Assembly (NCBI RefSeq): GCF_014252955.1 | Contig: NZ_JACMIA010000001.1 | Location: 3,060,258 to 3,124,257, forward strand | Direction: 5' to 3' | Origin: Stappia sp. 28M-7 | GTDB lineage: Bacteria; Pseudomonadota; Alphaproteobacteria; Rhizobiales; Stappiaceae | DNA length: 64,000 bases | Part shown: positions 29,658 to 37,469 of the stretch, piece after piece | Numbering within the stretch: the stretch's first letter is position 1 | Layout: the number at the start of each line of letters is the position of its first letter | Program-made: the position numbers and the translations under genes | Notes under the pieces: model-generated | What the model saw: the letters and a program-made list of their open reading frames with translations, nothing else | Database searches by the model: none | Told to the model about the DNA's origin: nothing

Positions 29658-30356
29658 TCACCCCTCGACGATGCGGCCGTCCTCCATCCGCACGATGCGG
29701 TCGGCAAGGTCGAGGATGCGGTTGTCGTGGGTGACCATGAGCGTGGTCGTGCCGCGCTCGCGGCCGAGCCGGCGCAGCATCTCGACGACGGCAAGCCCGC
29801 TGTCGCGGTCGAGCGCGGCGGTCGGCTCATCGGCCAGCACCACCGGCGGATTGCCGACCAGCGCACGGGCCACGGCAACGCGCTGCTTCTGCCCGCCCGA
29901 CAGGTTGCCCGGCAGGTAGTCCACCCGCTCCGACAGGCCGACGAGGCCGAGCACATGGCGCGAGGCCTCGCGCCAGTCGCCGGCAACCCGGTCCCCGTGC
30001 ACCGCGAGCCCCATGCGCACGTTCTGCAGCGCCGTCAGGCTTTCATGCAGGTTGTGCGCCTGGAAGATGAAGCCGAGGTCCCGCCGGCATGCGACGAGAT
30101 CATCCTCGCTGGCGCCGTTGAGCTCGCGCCCGAGCAGCGCCACCGACCCGGCCTCGACCCGGCGCAGGCAGCCGATCAAGGTGAGCAGCGTGGTCTTGCC
30201 GGAGCCCGACGCACCCATCAGCACCACCAATTCGCCGTGCCGGATCTCCAGGTCGATGTCGAACAGCACCTGCTTGCGCGCTTCGCCCGTCCCGAACCAG
30301 TGATCGAGACCGCGCACGGCAATGGCCACGGACCCGGACGCCATATCGCTGCCCAT
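29658..30356 (-). CDS. devA: ABC transporter ATP-binding protein, DevA type
   Basis: A 232-residue ATPase with Walker A GASGSGKT, Q-loop FIFQAHNLHESL, signature LSGGQKQRVAVARAL, Walker B VVLADEPTAALD and the switch His in LMVTHD. The downstream edge of the membrane permease lies two bases before its ATG at 30356, so the two are coupled. Similarity to DevA/LolD/MacB-type exporters is clear; the neighbouring permease makes DevA the better name. It powers efflux from the inner membrane. The open frame extending far upstream through the permease gene was rejected as out of frame with it. Confidence 0.9.
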   Translation of the reverse strand: MGSDMASGSVAIAVRGLDHWFGTGEARKQVLFDIDLEIRHGELVVLMGASGSGKTTLLTLIGCLRRVEAGSVALLGRELNGASEDDLVACRRDLGFIFQAHNLHESLTALQNVRMGLAVHGDRVAGDWREASRHVLGLVGLSERVDYLPGNLSGGQKQRVAVARALVGNPPVVLADEPTAALDRDSGLAVVEMLRRLGRERGTTTLMVTHDNRILDLADRIVRMEDGRIVEG

Positions 30357-30358
30357 GA

Positions 30359-31546
30359 TCAGAACAGCTCCGCCGGATTGGCCCGCGCCAGCCGCCGCGT
30401 GGCGATGGCGCCCGAGAGCGCGCACATGGCGAGCGTGCCGAGAAAGACCAGGACCGGCCGGCCGGCGGGCATGAAGATCGGCAGGCCGGTGCCGGCGGCG
30501 ACCGCCGCATAAAGGCCGAGCGCAACCAGCACCCCCGGCACGAAGCCGAACAGGGCGAGGATGAACGCTTCCTCGAAGACGATGCCGAGGAAGAAGCGCT
30601 GCGGATAGCCCATCGCCTTGAAGGTCGCGTATTCGCGGATGTGGTCGGCAACGTCGGTGGACAGCACCTGGTAGACGATGATGACGCCGACAAGGACGCC
30701 GATCACCACGCCGAAGCCGAAGACGATGCCGACGGGCTTTTGCGTCGTCTGGAAGCGCTGGTCGCGGGCGGCGGCCTCGTCCAGCGTCCACACCGCGCTG
30801 TCGGAGGCCGGCAGCGCCGCGCGCAGGTCCGCAAGTACCGCCGTCAGGTCGGCGCCCGGTGCAAGGCGCACCAGCACGTAGTTCGGCGCGCCCGGCAGGC
30901 GGGCGGGGAACAGACGCAGGAAGGTCTGGTCGGAGACGACGAGATAGCCGTCGGCGGAAAAGCCGCCGCCGATCTCGAAGGTGCCCGTCACCGTGATCTC
31001 CCGGCCTCGCGTCTCGAAGCGATAGGGCGTGCCGGCCTCGATGCCGGCGAACAGGTCGCCCGGCACGTTGCGGGTCTTGCTGTCCATCAAGGCGGTGTCG
31101 GGCAGCATCAGGCTCTCGGCCTGGCGGGCGAGCAGAGGATCGCTGAAGGGCGCGCTGGTCGGGTCGATGCCGAACAGGTCCATGGTGCGGATGGTGCCGT
31201 CGGGCTGCTTCCAGTCGATGCGGCCGTAGTAGAAGCCGGTGGCGGAGGCGACGCCCTCCACGGCAAGCGCCTGATAGAGCCGGTTGCGCGGCAGCGGGCT
31301 GCCGTCGAACAGGGTGTTGGCATCGGAGGCGGAGACGAGAATGTCGCCGTTCAGCACCGTGTAGGGCAGACGGATGCTCTCCACCAGCGCCCCGAGAAAG
31401 CCGAGCTGCATGAAGATCAGCACATTGGCGAAGGCAACGCCCGACAGCGCGGCGGCCAGGCGCCCCTTGTTGTGCACGAGTTGCAGCCAGCCGATGGGCA
31501 GCCGGCCGAGCAGCGCGGTGAGCATGGGAGTGAGCGGGCCGGTCAC
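30359..31546 (-). CDS. devC: ABC transporter permease, DevC family
   Basis: A 395-residue FtsX-like/MacB-type permease with four membrane helices: one near residues 25-50 (LAAALSGVAFANVLIFMQLG), and three at the C-terminus (VIGVLVGVIIVYQVL, FEEAFILALFGFVPGVLVAL, FLGTLAMCALSGAIATRRL). A large periplasmic domain lies between. The IGWLQLVHNK start and HIREYATFKAMGYP motif are typical of DevC. Its ATG overlaps the stop of the upstream membrane fusion protein gene by four bases. The exported compound is unknown; cyanobacterial DevBCA exports glycolipids. Confidence 0.9.
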   Translation of the reverse strand: MTGPLTPMLTALLGRLPIGWLQLVHNKGRLAAALSGVAFANVLIFMQLGFLGALVESIRLPYTVLNGDILVSASDANTLFDGSPLPRNRLYQALAVEGVASATGFYYGRIDWKQPDGTIRTMDLFGIDPTSAPFSDPLLARQAESLMLPDTALMDSKTRNVPGDLFAGIEAGTPYRFETRGREITVTGTFEIGGGFSADGYLVVSDQTFLRLFPARLPGAPNYVLVRLAPGADLTAVLADLRAALPASDSAVWTLDEAAARDQRFQTTQKPVGIVFGFGVVIGVLVGVIIVYQVLSTDVADHIREYATFKAMGYPQRFFLGIVFEEAFILALFGFVPGVLVALGLYAAVAAGTGLPIFMPAGRPVLVFLGTLAMCALSGAIATRRLARANPAELF

Positions 31547-32778
31547 GTGCCCTCCCCCGTGCTGATGCGGGCGGTGACCTGCAGGTTGGTGAAGCGGCGC
31601 ACGCGGGCGATGTCTGCCGGCTCGATGGCGACATAGACCTTGATCACGCGCGCATCGGTGCGCGCGGCCGGATCCGCGCCGGTCGCGGTCTGGCGGCCGA
31701 CATCCCAGCCGATCCGCTGGACCTTGCCCGCAATCGTGCCGTCGAAGGCCTCGCCGGTGATGGCGACGGCATCGCCCGTCTTCACCGCGCCGATCCGCGA
31801 CTGGTAGATCTCGATCTCGGCCATCATCTTGTCGATGTCGCCCATGTCGAGAATGCCGCGCTCGCCCGGCCTTTCGCCGGGGCGCACATGGATGTCGAGG
31901 ACGACGCCGCCGGCGGGCGCCAGAACCTGCGAGCGCGCAAGGTCCGCCTGCGCCAGGGCAAGGGCGGCCTGCGCGGCCTCGATGTTGCGCAGGGCAACGG
32001 CGATATCCGCCTGGGCATCCGGCGTGTCGGCGAGGTAGCGCCCGAGCGTTGCGCGCGCGCTTTCCACTTCCTGCTCCGCCGCGTCCGATCTTGCGACCGC
32101 ATCGTCATGGGTGGCGCGGGTGACATGGCCGCGGGCGAGAAGCTCCTGCGAGCGCGCAAGGTCCCTGCGCGCGGTGGCGGCGGCTACCTCGGCCCGCTGG
32201 AGCCCGGCGCGCGCCTCCTCCCGGCTGGCGGCGACGGAAACCCGCTGGCGGGCCAGCTCCGCCTGGCGCTGGCGCACGGCGGCCTCAGCCGAGGCAAGGG
32301 CTGCCAGAAGCTGCGGACGGTTGTCGAGCTCGGCCAGTGGCTGGCCCTGCGCGACCGCCTCGCCCTCCGCCACCAGCAACCGCGCGACACGGGCATCCCC
32401 CGCCCCGAAGGGCGGGGCGACGGTGACGACGAACCCGTCGGGCAGCAGGCGGCCGAGGCCGAAGACGGCAGTGGTCTCCTGCACCGTTGCCGCAGACATC
32501 GACACGCGCGGTGCGCCCGTATCGACGGCCGCGAAGGGCAGGATCCCCCGCGCCTGAAGCGCAGCGCCAGCGGCAATGCCGCCGCCGATGAGAACCAGCC
32601 CGAGCGCAAGACTACGCAGGCGGGAGAGGATCGGCCATAGTCGCCGGCGGGACGCCCCGGAGCGCGGCGACTCGCGCCGCACCACCGCCAGCGGCAAGTC
32701 GGACGTCTCGCCGGACGATGCGGCGGGGTGCGAAGGTTCGGCTCGACCGCCCGCAGCAGGGCTCGAGGTTGAGGACAT
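31543..32778 (-). CDS. devB: HlyD/DevB-type periplasmic adaptor (membrane fusion protein)
   Basis: A 411-residue adaptor. After a polar N-terminus, a membrane anchor lies near residues 50-72 (LRSLALGLVLIGGGIAAGAAL). It is followed by a lipoyl-like half (FVVTVAPPFGAGDARVARLLVAEGEAV), a long coiled-coil hairpin rich in Ala/Arg/Glu (about residues 155-275) and a closing beta domain. It should link DevAC to an outer-membrane TolC, which is not encoded nearby. It is the first gene of the devBCA operon, divergent from a TetR regulator across a perfect palindrome. Confidence 0.9.
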   Translation of the reverse strand: MSSTSSPAAGGRAEPSHPAASSGETSDLPLAVVRRESPRSGASRRRLWPILSRLRSLALGLVLIGGGIAAGAALQARGILPFAAVDTGAPRVSMSAATVQETTAVFGLGRLLPDGFVVTVAPPFGAGDARVARLLVAEGEAVAQGQPLAELDNRPQLLAALASAEAAVRQRQAELARQRVSVAASREEARAGLQRAEVAAATARRDLARSQELLARGHVTRATHDDAVARSDAAEQEVESARATLGRYLADTPDAQADIAVALRNIEAAQAALALAQADLARSQVLAPAGGVVLDIHVRPGERPGERGILDMGDIDKMMAEIEIYQSRIGAVKTGDAVAITGEAFDGTIAGKVQRIGWDVGRQTATGADPAARTDARVIKVYVAIEPADIARVRRFTNLQVTARISTGEGT

Positions 32779-32787
32779 GACACGATC

Positions 32788-32815
32788 CTGTTAATGACTG
32801 GAAAGTCATTAACAG
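32788..32815. promoter_or_regulatory. Perfect palindromic operator of the devBCA/TetR pair
   Basis: Twelve-base arms CTGTTAATGACT and AGTCATTAACAG surround GGAA. The site lies 10 bp before devB and 25 bp before the TetR gene, in a 61-bp divergent promoter region. It is the expected autoregulatory TetR site covering both promoters. Confidence 0.85.
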
Positions 32816-32839
32816 TACGCAACGGGAAGTGCAAGGACG

Positions 32840-33508
32840 ATGACGCAGAGCGATTCCGCCGCGGAAACACCGAAGCCCCGGCGCCGGCGCAAGGAGGCCA
32901 GGCCCGGCGAGATCATCGATGCGGGACTTCAGGAGTTTGCCGAGAACGGCTTTGCGGCGACGCGGCTGGAGGATGTCGCCAAACGCGCGGGCGTCGTGAA
33001 AGGCACGATCTACCGCTATTTCTCCAGCAAGGAGGAACTGTTCGAGGCCGCGCTCGCCTCGCGCATCACCCCCTTCTTCGACGATGTGGCGGGGCTGGTC
33101 GCGGCCTATCCCGGCTCGTCGGAAGAGCTGGTGCGCACCGCCCTGCCGCGCATCTACAAGGCGCTGTTCGAGGACGGGCTGCACGTGTTGATGCGCATCA
33201 TCATCACGGAAGGCGGGCGCTTTCCCGCGATTGCCGAGCTGTACCATCGCCGCGTCATCAGCCGCGGCCAGGAGGTAATCGCCGCCCTCGTGCGCCGGGG
33301 GGTGGAACGCGGCGAGTTCCGCCGCAGCGCGCTGACCGACCTGCCGATCGTCGTCGTCGCTCCGGCGGTGATGACCATCGTGTGGAAGATGACCTTTGAC
33401 CGGTTCGAGCCGATCGAGACCCGGCGTTTCCTCGCCGCCCATGTCGACATGGTGCTGGAGGGCCTGCTGGCGAAGGACAAGGGCGAGCCGCCAAGGGCGG
33501 GAGGCTGA
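32840..33508 (+). CDS. TetR/AcrR family regulator of the devBCA operon
   Basis: A 222-residue regulator with an N-terminal basic tail (RRRRKEARPG) and a TetR HTH (IIDAGLQEFAENGF...LEDVAKRAGVVKGTIYRYFSSKEELF, residues about 25-70 in parts). The effector domain has the long helices typical of the group. It is divergent from devB with the 28-bp palindrome between them, so repression of the efflux genes and autoregulation are likely. The inducer is unknown. Confidence 0.92.
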   Translation: MTQSDSAAETPKPRRRRKEARPGEIIDAGLQEFAENGFAATRLEDVAKRAGVVKGTIYRYFSSKEELFEAALASRITPFFDDVAGLVAAYPGSSEELVRTALPRIYKALFEDGLHVLMRIIITEGGRFPAIAELYHRRVISRGQEVIAALVRRGVERGEFRRSALTDLPIVVVAPAVMTIVWKMTFDRFEPIETRRFLAAHVDMVLEGLLAKDKGEPPRAGG

Positions 33509-33529
33509 CGGACGCGGGGCAAACGCGGC

Positions 33530-34387
33530 TCACGCCACCTCTTCGTCCCAGTCCATCTCGTCGGCCTTGTCGTAGCCGTCCATGTTCCACACGGCGTCGT
33601 ACTGGATCGGAGCGTGGTCGTTCTCGTCCCAGCCGTCATACGGGTGCATGGGAGGATCGGCCCGGCTCACCGTCACGCCGCCGTTGTGCCACATATAGTC
33701 GAGCACCGACGAGTTGTACCGCGCGCCCCGCGACTTGAAGGTCGCGGGCATACCGGGCGGTCTGCGCTCCCATCCCCACATCGCAAGCTCGCGCTCCGTC
33801 TCAGCCGGAAAGGCCTTGTAGGGGATGTTCATGTCGCCGATCAGCACCGCCCGTTGCCGATAGTTCCGGTAAAGGTAGATGCAGCTCTCCAGAATCTCCT
33901 GCCGCGCAAGATCGCGGCGCGCCGACTTGGCGTGCAGCCCTCCCACGACCAGCGTCCCGCCTTGCAGGACGATCATCGGCCGTACCCAGTCGCGCTCCCA
34001 GTAGAATTCTACGCGGTTCCCGAGCCCGGTCAGTTCCGGGAGGCCGTCATTCCAGATCGCAATGTAGTTGCAGGGACCGACCCGGCCGCCATTGCCCTCG
34101 AACCAATGGAAGGAGCCCTGCATGTTGCACCGTCGCAGACCGAAACTCCGGCTGAGCCGTGTCGCCAGCGTCCGGGCGAAGTCTTCGCCGCCGGTTCGCC
34201 GCTGCGCGACCTCCGCAAGGATCAGTACATCGAACTGCGAGACCGAGAACCAGCTTTCGATGGTCCGCATCACGTAGTTGCTGCGCCGAAGCATCTGGCT
34301 TTCGAACACCGCCTGCCCCTCTTCGGGCAGCACATTGTGCTTCTCGATGTTCCAGAAGCCGACAGTCAGATAGTCCCGGCCGCGCAT
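33530..34387 (-). CDS. Endonuclease/exonuclease/phosphatase (EEP, DNase I-fold) family protein
   Basis: A 285-residue protein with the EEP core motifs in order: VGFWNIEKHN (Asn, Glu metal ligands), LILAEVA, GGLHAKSARRD (with its catalytic-type His), LIGDMNIPY (Asp/Asn), LDYMWH and DENDHAPI (Asp-His pair). The active site therefore looks complete. The C-terminal tail is acidic (KADEMDWDEEVA). No signal peptide is seen. The ATG at 34387 has GGAGGG upstream. The family includes nucleases, phosphatases and sphingomyelinases, so the substrate is open. It is divergent from two beta-rich proteins that may be membrane-active. Confidence 0.8.
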   Translation of the reverse strand: MRGRDYLTVGFWNIEKHNVLPEEGQAVFESQMLRRSNYVMRTIESWFSVSQFDVLILAEVAQRRTGGEDFARTLATRLSRSFGLRRCNMQGSFHWFEGNGGRVGPCNYIAIWNDGLPELTGLGNRVEFYWERDWVRPMIVLQGGTLVVGGLHAKSARRDLARQEILESCIYLYRNYRQRAVLIGDMNIPYKAFPAETERELAMWGWERRPPGMPATFKSRGARYNSSVLDYMWHNGGVTVSRADPPMHPYDGWDENDHAPIQYDAVWNMDGYDKADEMDWDEEVA

Positions 34388-34539
34388 TCGCAATCCCTCC
34401 GAACGGTCAGAAGCTGCCGGCCAAGAAAATCATCCGCACCCGTTAATTGCAACAGTATGAAATACAATTTTTGATATTGAACACCTCCGCACCCCTTGAT
34501 AGCGTTCCGTAACGTTTCAGCCAGAAGGTGTGCCCTCAA

Positions 34540-35427
34540 ATGAAAGATCTCTACGCCCGGGCCCTGACCAACCAGCTCTACGCCGCCGAGACGGACACTG
34601 TCGTGACCGTACAGGTCTACAACAACCTTCCGGTGAAGATCGCGGTCTACAACTCGACCAGCACCGGAGCGCGCCAGCTTCTCGGCCATATCTCGCCGGG
34701 CTCCAACGCCCCCGTCACCGGGACCGATGGCGACTATCTGGTGATCGCGTCGGCTCTCAGCGGCAGCTTCATCAGCGCCTATGCGCTGAACACCAGCGAG
34801 AGCAGCTACACGGTCGACAATTCGGTGCTGACCTCGCCGAACAATATCGGCTCGATCCCCGTGCCGACCACCGATGTGCTGGTGCCGGTGAACTCGCCGC
34901 TGGTGATGGTCGCGATCTCCACCATCACGCCGGACGGATCGACCACCAACTACATCACCCGCGAGCAGTACTGGAACCTGCAGGGCGACAGCTACAGCCT
35001 GAGCGTCGGCGAGAGCCGGACCGTGAGCTACACGGTGGTTTCCGGCCGCCAGACCACCTCCTCGACCCAGGACACCGTCGGCGCCAGCATCGGCGTCGAC
35101 GCCCATGCGGGCTGGGGACCGATCTCGGCCGGCATATCCGCCAGCCTGAATGCGGAATCGACGACCTTCCAGCAGGTCACGGTCAACGAGCAGAACACGT
35201 CCTACATGTCCGACACGGTGACCAATTCCGGCACCGACGACCTGGCGGTGCTGCGCTGGCAGATGACGGACGTGATCACGATCTTCTCGCCGAGCTACCA
35301 GCCGCTGGCCTCCATCGTCAGCGGCCTGAACCCGATCATCGTCAAGAGCTACAATATCTCCGACCTCATCGCGCCCGAGGTCCCGGCGGATGTCATGATG
35401 CGCAAGATCCCCGTCGCCATGGGCTGA
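34540..35427 (+). CDS. Ser/Thr-rich beta protein, possible aerolysin-like pore-former
   Basis: A 295-residue protein without signal peptide or cysteines. From about residue 145, alternating Ser/Thr-rich strands (SYSLSVGESRTVSYTVVSG, then TTSSTQDTVGAS) lead into a short, more apolar loop (GVDAHAGWGPISAGIS) and out again (ASLNAESTTFQQVTVNEQ). This strand-loop-strand layout resembles the membrane-inserting hairpin of aerolysin-type toxins. That is a pattern argument; I recognise no named family with certainty. AGAAGG precedes the ATG at 34540. A 131-residue beta protein follows 62 bp later under the same terminator, suggesting a two-component system. Confidence 0.6.
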   Translation: MKDLYARALTNQLYAAETDTVVTVQVYNNLPVKIAVYNSTSTGARQLLGHISPGSNAPVTGTDGDYLVIASALSGSFISAYALNTSESSYTVDNSVLTSPNNIGSIPVPTTDVLVPVNSPLVMVAISTITPDGSTTNYITREQYWNLQGDSYSLSVGESRTVSYTVVSGRQTTSSTQDTVGASIGVDAHAGWGPISAGISASLNAESTTFQQVTVNEQNTSYMSDTVTNSGTDDLAVLRWQMTDVITIFSPSYQPLASIVSGLNPIIVKSYNISDLIAPEVPADVMMRKIPVAMG

Positions 35428-35489
35428 ACGACCGCCGCCGGCCTCCGAACCGGCGGGCCCGCCCCGTCCCTCAAGCAAGGACCGCCAAC

Positions 35490-35885
35490 ATGAGCTGCTG
35501 TGATGCCAGCCTCGTCAAGATCGTCAATAACTCCGGCACCGACTTCACGGTCACCGCATCCGACGGCGTGGTCGGCAACCTGCATGACCTGGACAAGGGC
35601 ACGACCATCGCCAACCAGGGCAGCGCCAGCGGCACCGCCTATTCCAGCGGCGGCACGGAAGGGAACTGCTCGGGCTATGTGACGGTCACCACCTCCAACG
35701 GCAGCTATTCCCTGACGCTGAACTACGCCTTCACCGCGGCCAACAAGCGCGGCTCCTGCCCCTGCACCGCCACCTCGCAGGATCAGGTGACGAGCGCCAA
35801 CTACGTCGCCACCGCAGTGGCGACGACCGGCTCCAGCGACGGCACGGCCAGCACCGTGTGGACCATCACCACCCAGCTCACCTAG
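35490..35885 (+). CDS. Small beta-rich protein, possibly aegerolysin-like
   Basis: A 131-residue protein, rich in Ser, Thr, Gly and Asn and without signal peptide. The N-terminus MSCCDASLVKIVNNSGTDF, the GTEGNCSGYVTV stretch and NGSYSLTLNYAF loosely follow the order seen in aegerolysins (VxIxNxSG..., SGTEGSF...). A CPC pair occurs near residue 92. The match is weak and unverified. AAGGA precedes the ATG. It is cotranscribed with the larger beta protein upstream and followed by a strong terminator. Binary toxins of aegerolysin plus aerolysin-type partner (Cry34/Cry35 style) exist, which motivates the hypothesis. Confidence 0.5.
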   Translation: MSCCDASLVKIVNNSGTDFTVTASDGVVGNLHDLDKGTTIANQGSASGTAYSSGGTEGNCSGYVTVTTSNGSYSLTLNYAFTAANKRGSCPCTATSQDQVTSANYVATAVATTGSSDGTASTVWTITTQLT

Positions 35886-35919
35886 GCGCAAGGCCGCACG
35901 GCACAGCGCCCGAATGCTG

Positions 35920-35953
35920 AAAAGGCCCGCCGGAGCGATCCGGCGGGCCTTTT
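35920..35953. terminator. Bidirectional rho-independent terminator
   Basis: Perfect 15-bp stem AAAAGGCCCGCCGGA/TCCGGCGGGCCTTTT with a GCGA loop, A-run on one side and T-run on the other. It lies between the convergent beta-protein pair and the ATP12 gene and should stop both. Confidence 0.95.
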
Positions 35954-35979
35954 CATGGTCTGCTGATGCAGGCGGGCGC

Positions 35980-36774
35980 TCAGTCGAGGCCGCGGCCCGC
36001 GCAGACGTTCAGGATCAGCGCGGCCGCATCGAAGTCCCGGCGGCGCGAGGCGCGCAGCGCAGCCGCTTCCGGGTCCTCGCCCCAGTGCTCGATGTTCCAG
36101 TCCTCGTCGACGAAGGCAGCCGCCCAGGCCTCGTCGGCCGACAGCTCGCCCTCCATCAGCGCTAGCGCCAGCAGCGCCGAGCCGCTCAGCGTCGTTGCCA
36201 CATGCAGCGCCGCAAGCGGCAGGGGCGCAAGCGGCGACAGCGCCTCGCGGATGCGCGCCAGCAGCGCCGCGTCCTGGCGCACCGGCATGACGCCCTCCGC
36301 CAGCACGAAACGGCCGCCGAACCGCGCCTCGGCCCAGGACAGCACCGGCCCCCAGATGGCGTTCTGCCGCTCGACCAGCGATTGCGGGGTTTCCGCCCGG
36401 TAGAACAGCAGATCGTTGCCGGCATAGGCGGCGACGTCGTCGGCGACCTCCCCGGCCCGCTCCGGCACCGCATCGATGGCCACATTGGCGATGCGGGTAA
36501 GCGGCATGGTGGCGGGATCGATCTCCTTGCCCTGCGCGTCCCATTCGCCGGCGATGCCACGGGCGATCTCTTCCTCGGCAAGCGCCAGAAGGTTGCGCCC
36601 CGTCGTCTTCACCGGGCGTCCGTCGAGCTGCACCGCGTGCAGCCCGTCGTCCTGCCGCGCGACCTGCACCTCCTTGTAGAAGCGCTTGGGCAGCTCGCGG
36701 CGGGACAGGGCCCTGGCGCGCTTGACCGGATCGACGGTGCTGCCGGCCTCGATATCGCTCAACAGGTCGCGCAT
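35980..36774 (-). CDS. ATP12 family F1-ATPase assembly chaperone
   Basis: A 264-residue protein. ATP12 chaperones bind the F1 alpha subunit during ATP synthase assembly and are found in mitochondria and alphaproteobacteria. Visible family features are the N-terminal RRELPKRFYKEV..., VQLDGRPVKTTGRNLLALA near residue 50, EWDAQGKEIDPATMPLTRIANVAID near 78 (in part) and the C-terminal ALALMEGELSADEAWAAAFVDEDW. Its ATG at 36774 overlaps the HAD stop (TGATG), with GGGAG upstream. It is third in a chain rluC, HAD, atp12 that is translationally coupled. Confidence 0.92.
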   Translation of the reverse strand: MRDLLSDIEAGSTVDPVKRARALSRRELPKRFYKEVQVARQDDGLHAVQLDGRPVKTTGRNLLALAEEEIARGIAGEWDAQGKEIDPATMPLTRIANVAIDAVPERAGEVADDVAAYAGNDLLFYRAETPQSLVERQNAIWGPVLSWAEARFGGRFVLAEGVMPVRQDAALLARIREALSPLAPLPLAALHVATTLSGSALLALALMEGELSADEAWAAAFVDEDWNIEHWGEDPEAAALRASRRRDFDAAALILNVCAGRGLD

Positions 36775-37466
36775 CACGCAAGCTCCCTTTCTTCCATGTC
36801 GCCCCAGCCGAGCAGGGTGCCCAGCGCCGGTACGAGCTCGTCGAAACGGTCGAGAATGCGCGCCGCGCCCGCCGCCTCCAGCCGCGCCCGCGGATGGTAG
36901 CCCCAGCTGACGCCGAGCCCCGCAACGCCGGCCGCGCGCGCCATCTCCATGTCGAAGCCGGTATCGCCGATCATCACCGTGCGCGCCGCCTCTGCCCCCG
37001 TCTCCGCCATCGCCTGCAGGATCATGCCCGGATGCGGCTTGGACGGCGCCTTGTCGGCGGTCTGGATGGTGATGAACCGCCCCTCCAGCCCGTGGCTTTC
37101 CTGCATGTGGTGGACGCCGCGCATGGCCTTGCCGGTGGCGATGCCGAGCAGCACGTCGTCGCGGGCCGAAAGCGCGTCGAGCGCCTCGCGCGCGCCGGGA
37201 TAGAGCGGATCGTGATCGAGCCCGGCAAGCCGGCGGGAGACCTTGGACTGGCGATAGGCCTCCGCCATCGCCGGCACCAGATGATGATGCTCGGGCGCCG
37301 CCAGCTGCCGGAAGGCCACTTCCAGAGACAGGCCGACGATCGAAAGACCCGCCTCGCGCGAGGGCGGTGCGAGACCGACGGCCTCGAACCCGACGGCAAG
37401 GCCGTGCAGGATGGTGTCCTGGCTGTCGACCAGCGTACCGTCACAATCGAAGATGACCAGATACAG
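36774..37466 (-). CDS. HAD-IA family hydrolase with apparent CTG start
   Basis: A 230-residue phosphatase-like HAD protein. Motif I is FDCDGTLVD (D7, D9), motif II sits in LLGIATGKAMRG, the motif III Lys in DKAPSKPHPGM and motif IV in MIGDTGFDMEMA, so the active site is complete. No ATG, GTG or TTG precedes motif I after the rluC stop. The only suitable codon is CTG at 37466, which follows GGAGGAG at six bases. The first standard codon (GTG at 37319) would delete motif I. The gene is in the same frame as rluC, directly after its TAG. Resembles phosphoglycolate phosphatases; substrate not known. Confidence 0.85.
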   Translation of the reverse strand: MYLVIFDCDGTLVDSQDTILHGLAVGFEAVGLAPPSREAGLSIVGLSLEVAFRQLAAPEHHHLVPAMAEAYRQSKVSRRLAGLDHDPLYPGAREALDALSARDDVLLGIATGKAMRGVHHMQESHGLEGRFITIQTADKAPSKPHPGMILQAMAETGAEAARTVMIGDTGFDMEMARAAGVAGLGVSWGYHPRARLEAAGAARILDRFDELVPALGTLLGWGDMEERELA

Positions 37467-37469
37467 GGC

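Noticed and set aside
29658-31634. A 658-codon frame suggesting a permease-ATPase fusion
   Set aside because: Only the last 232 codons are the ATPase. The upstream part is the permease region in the wrong frame; devC is a separate gene at 30359-31546.
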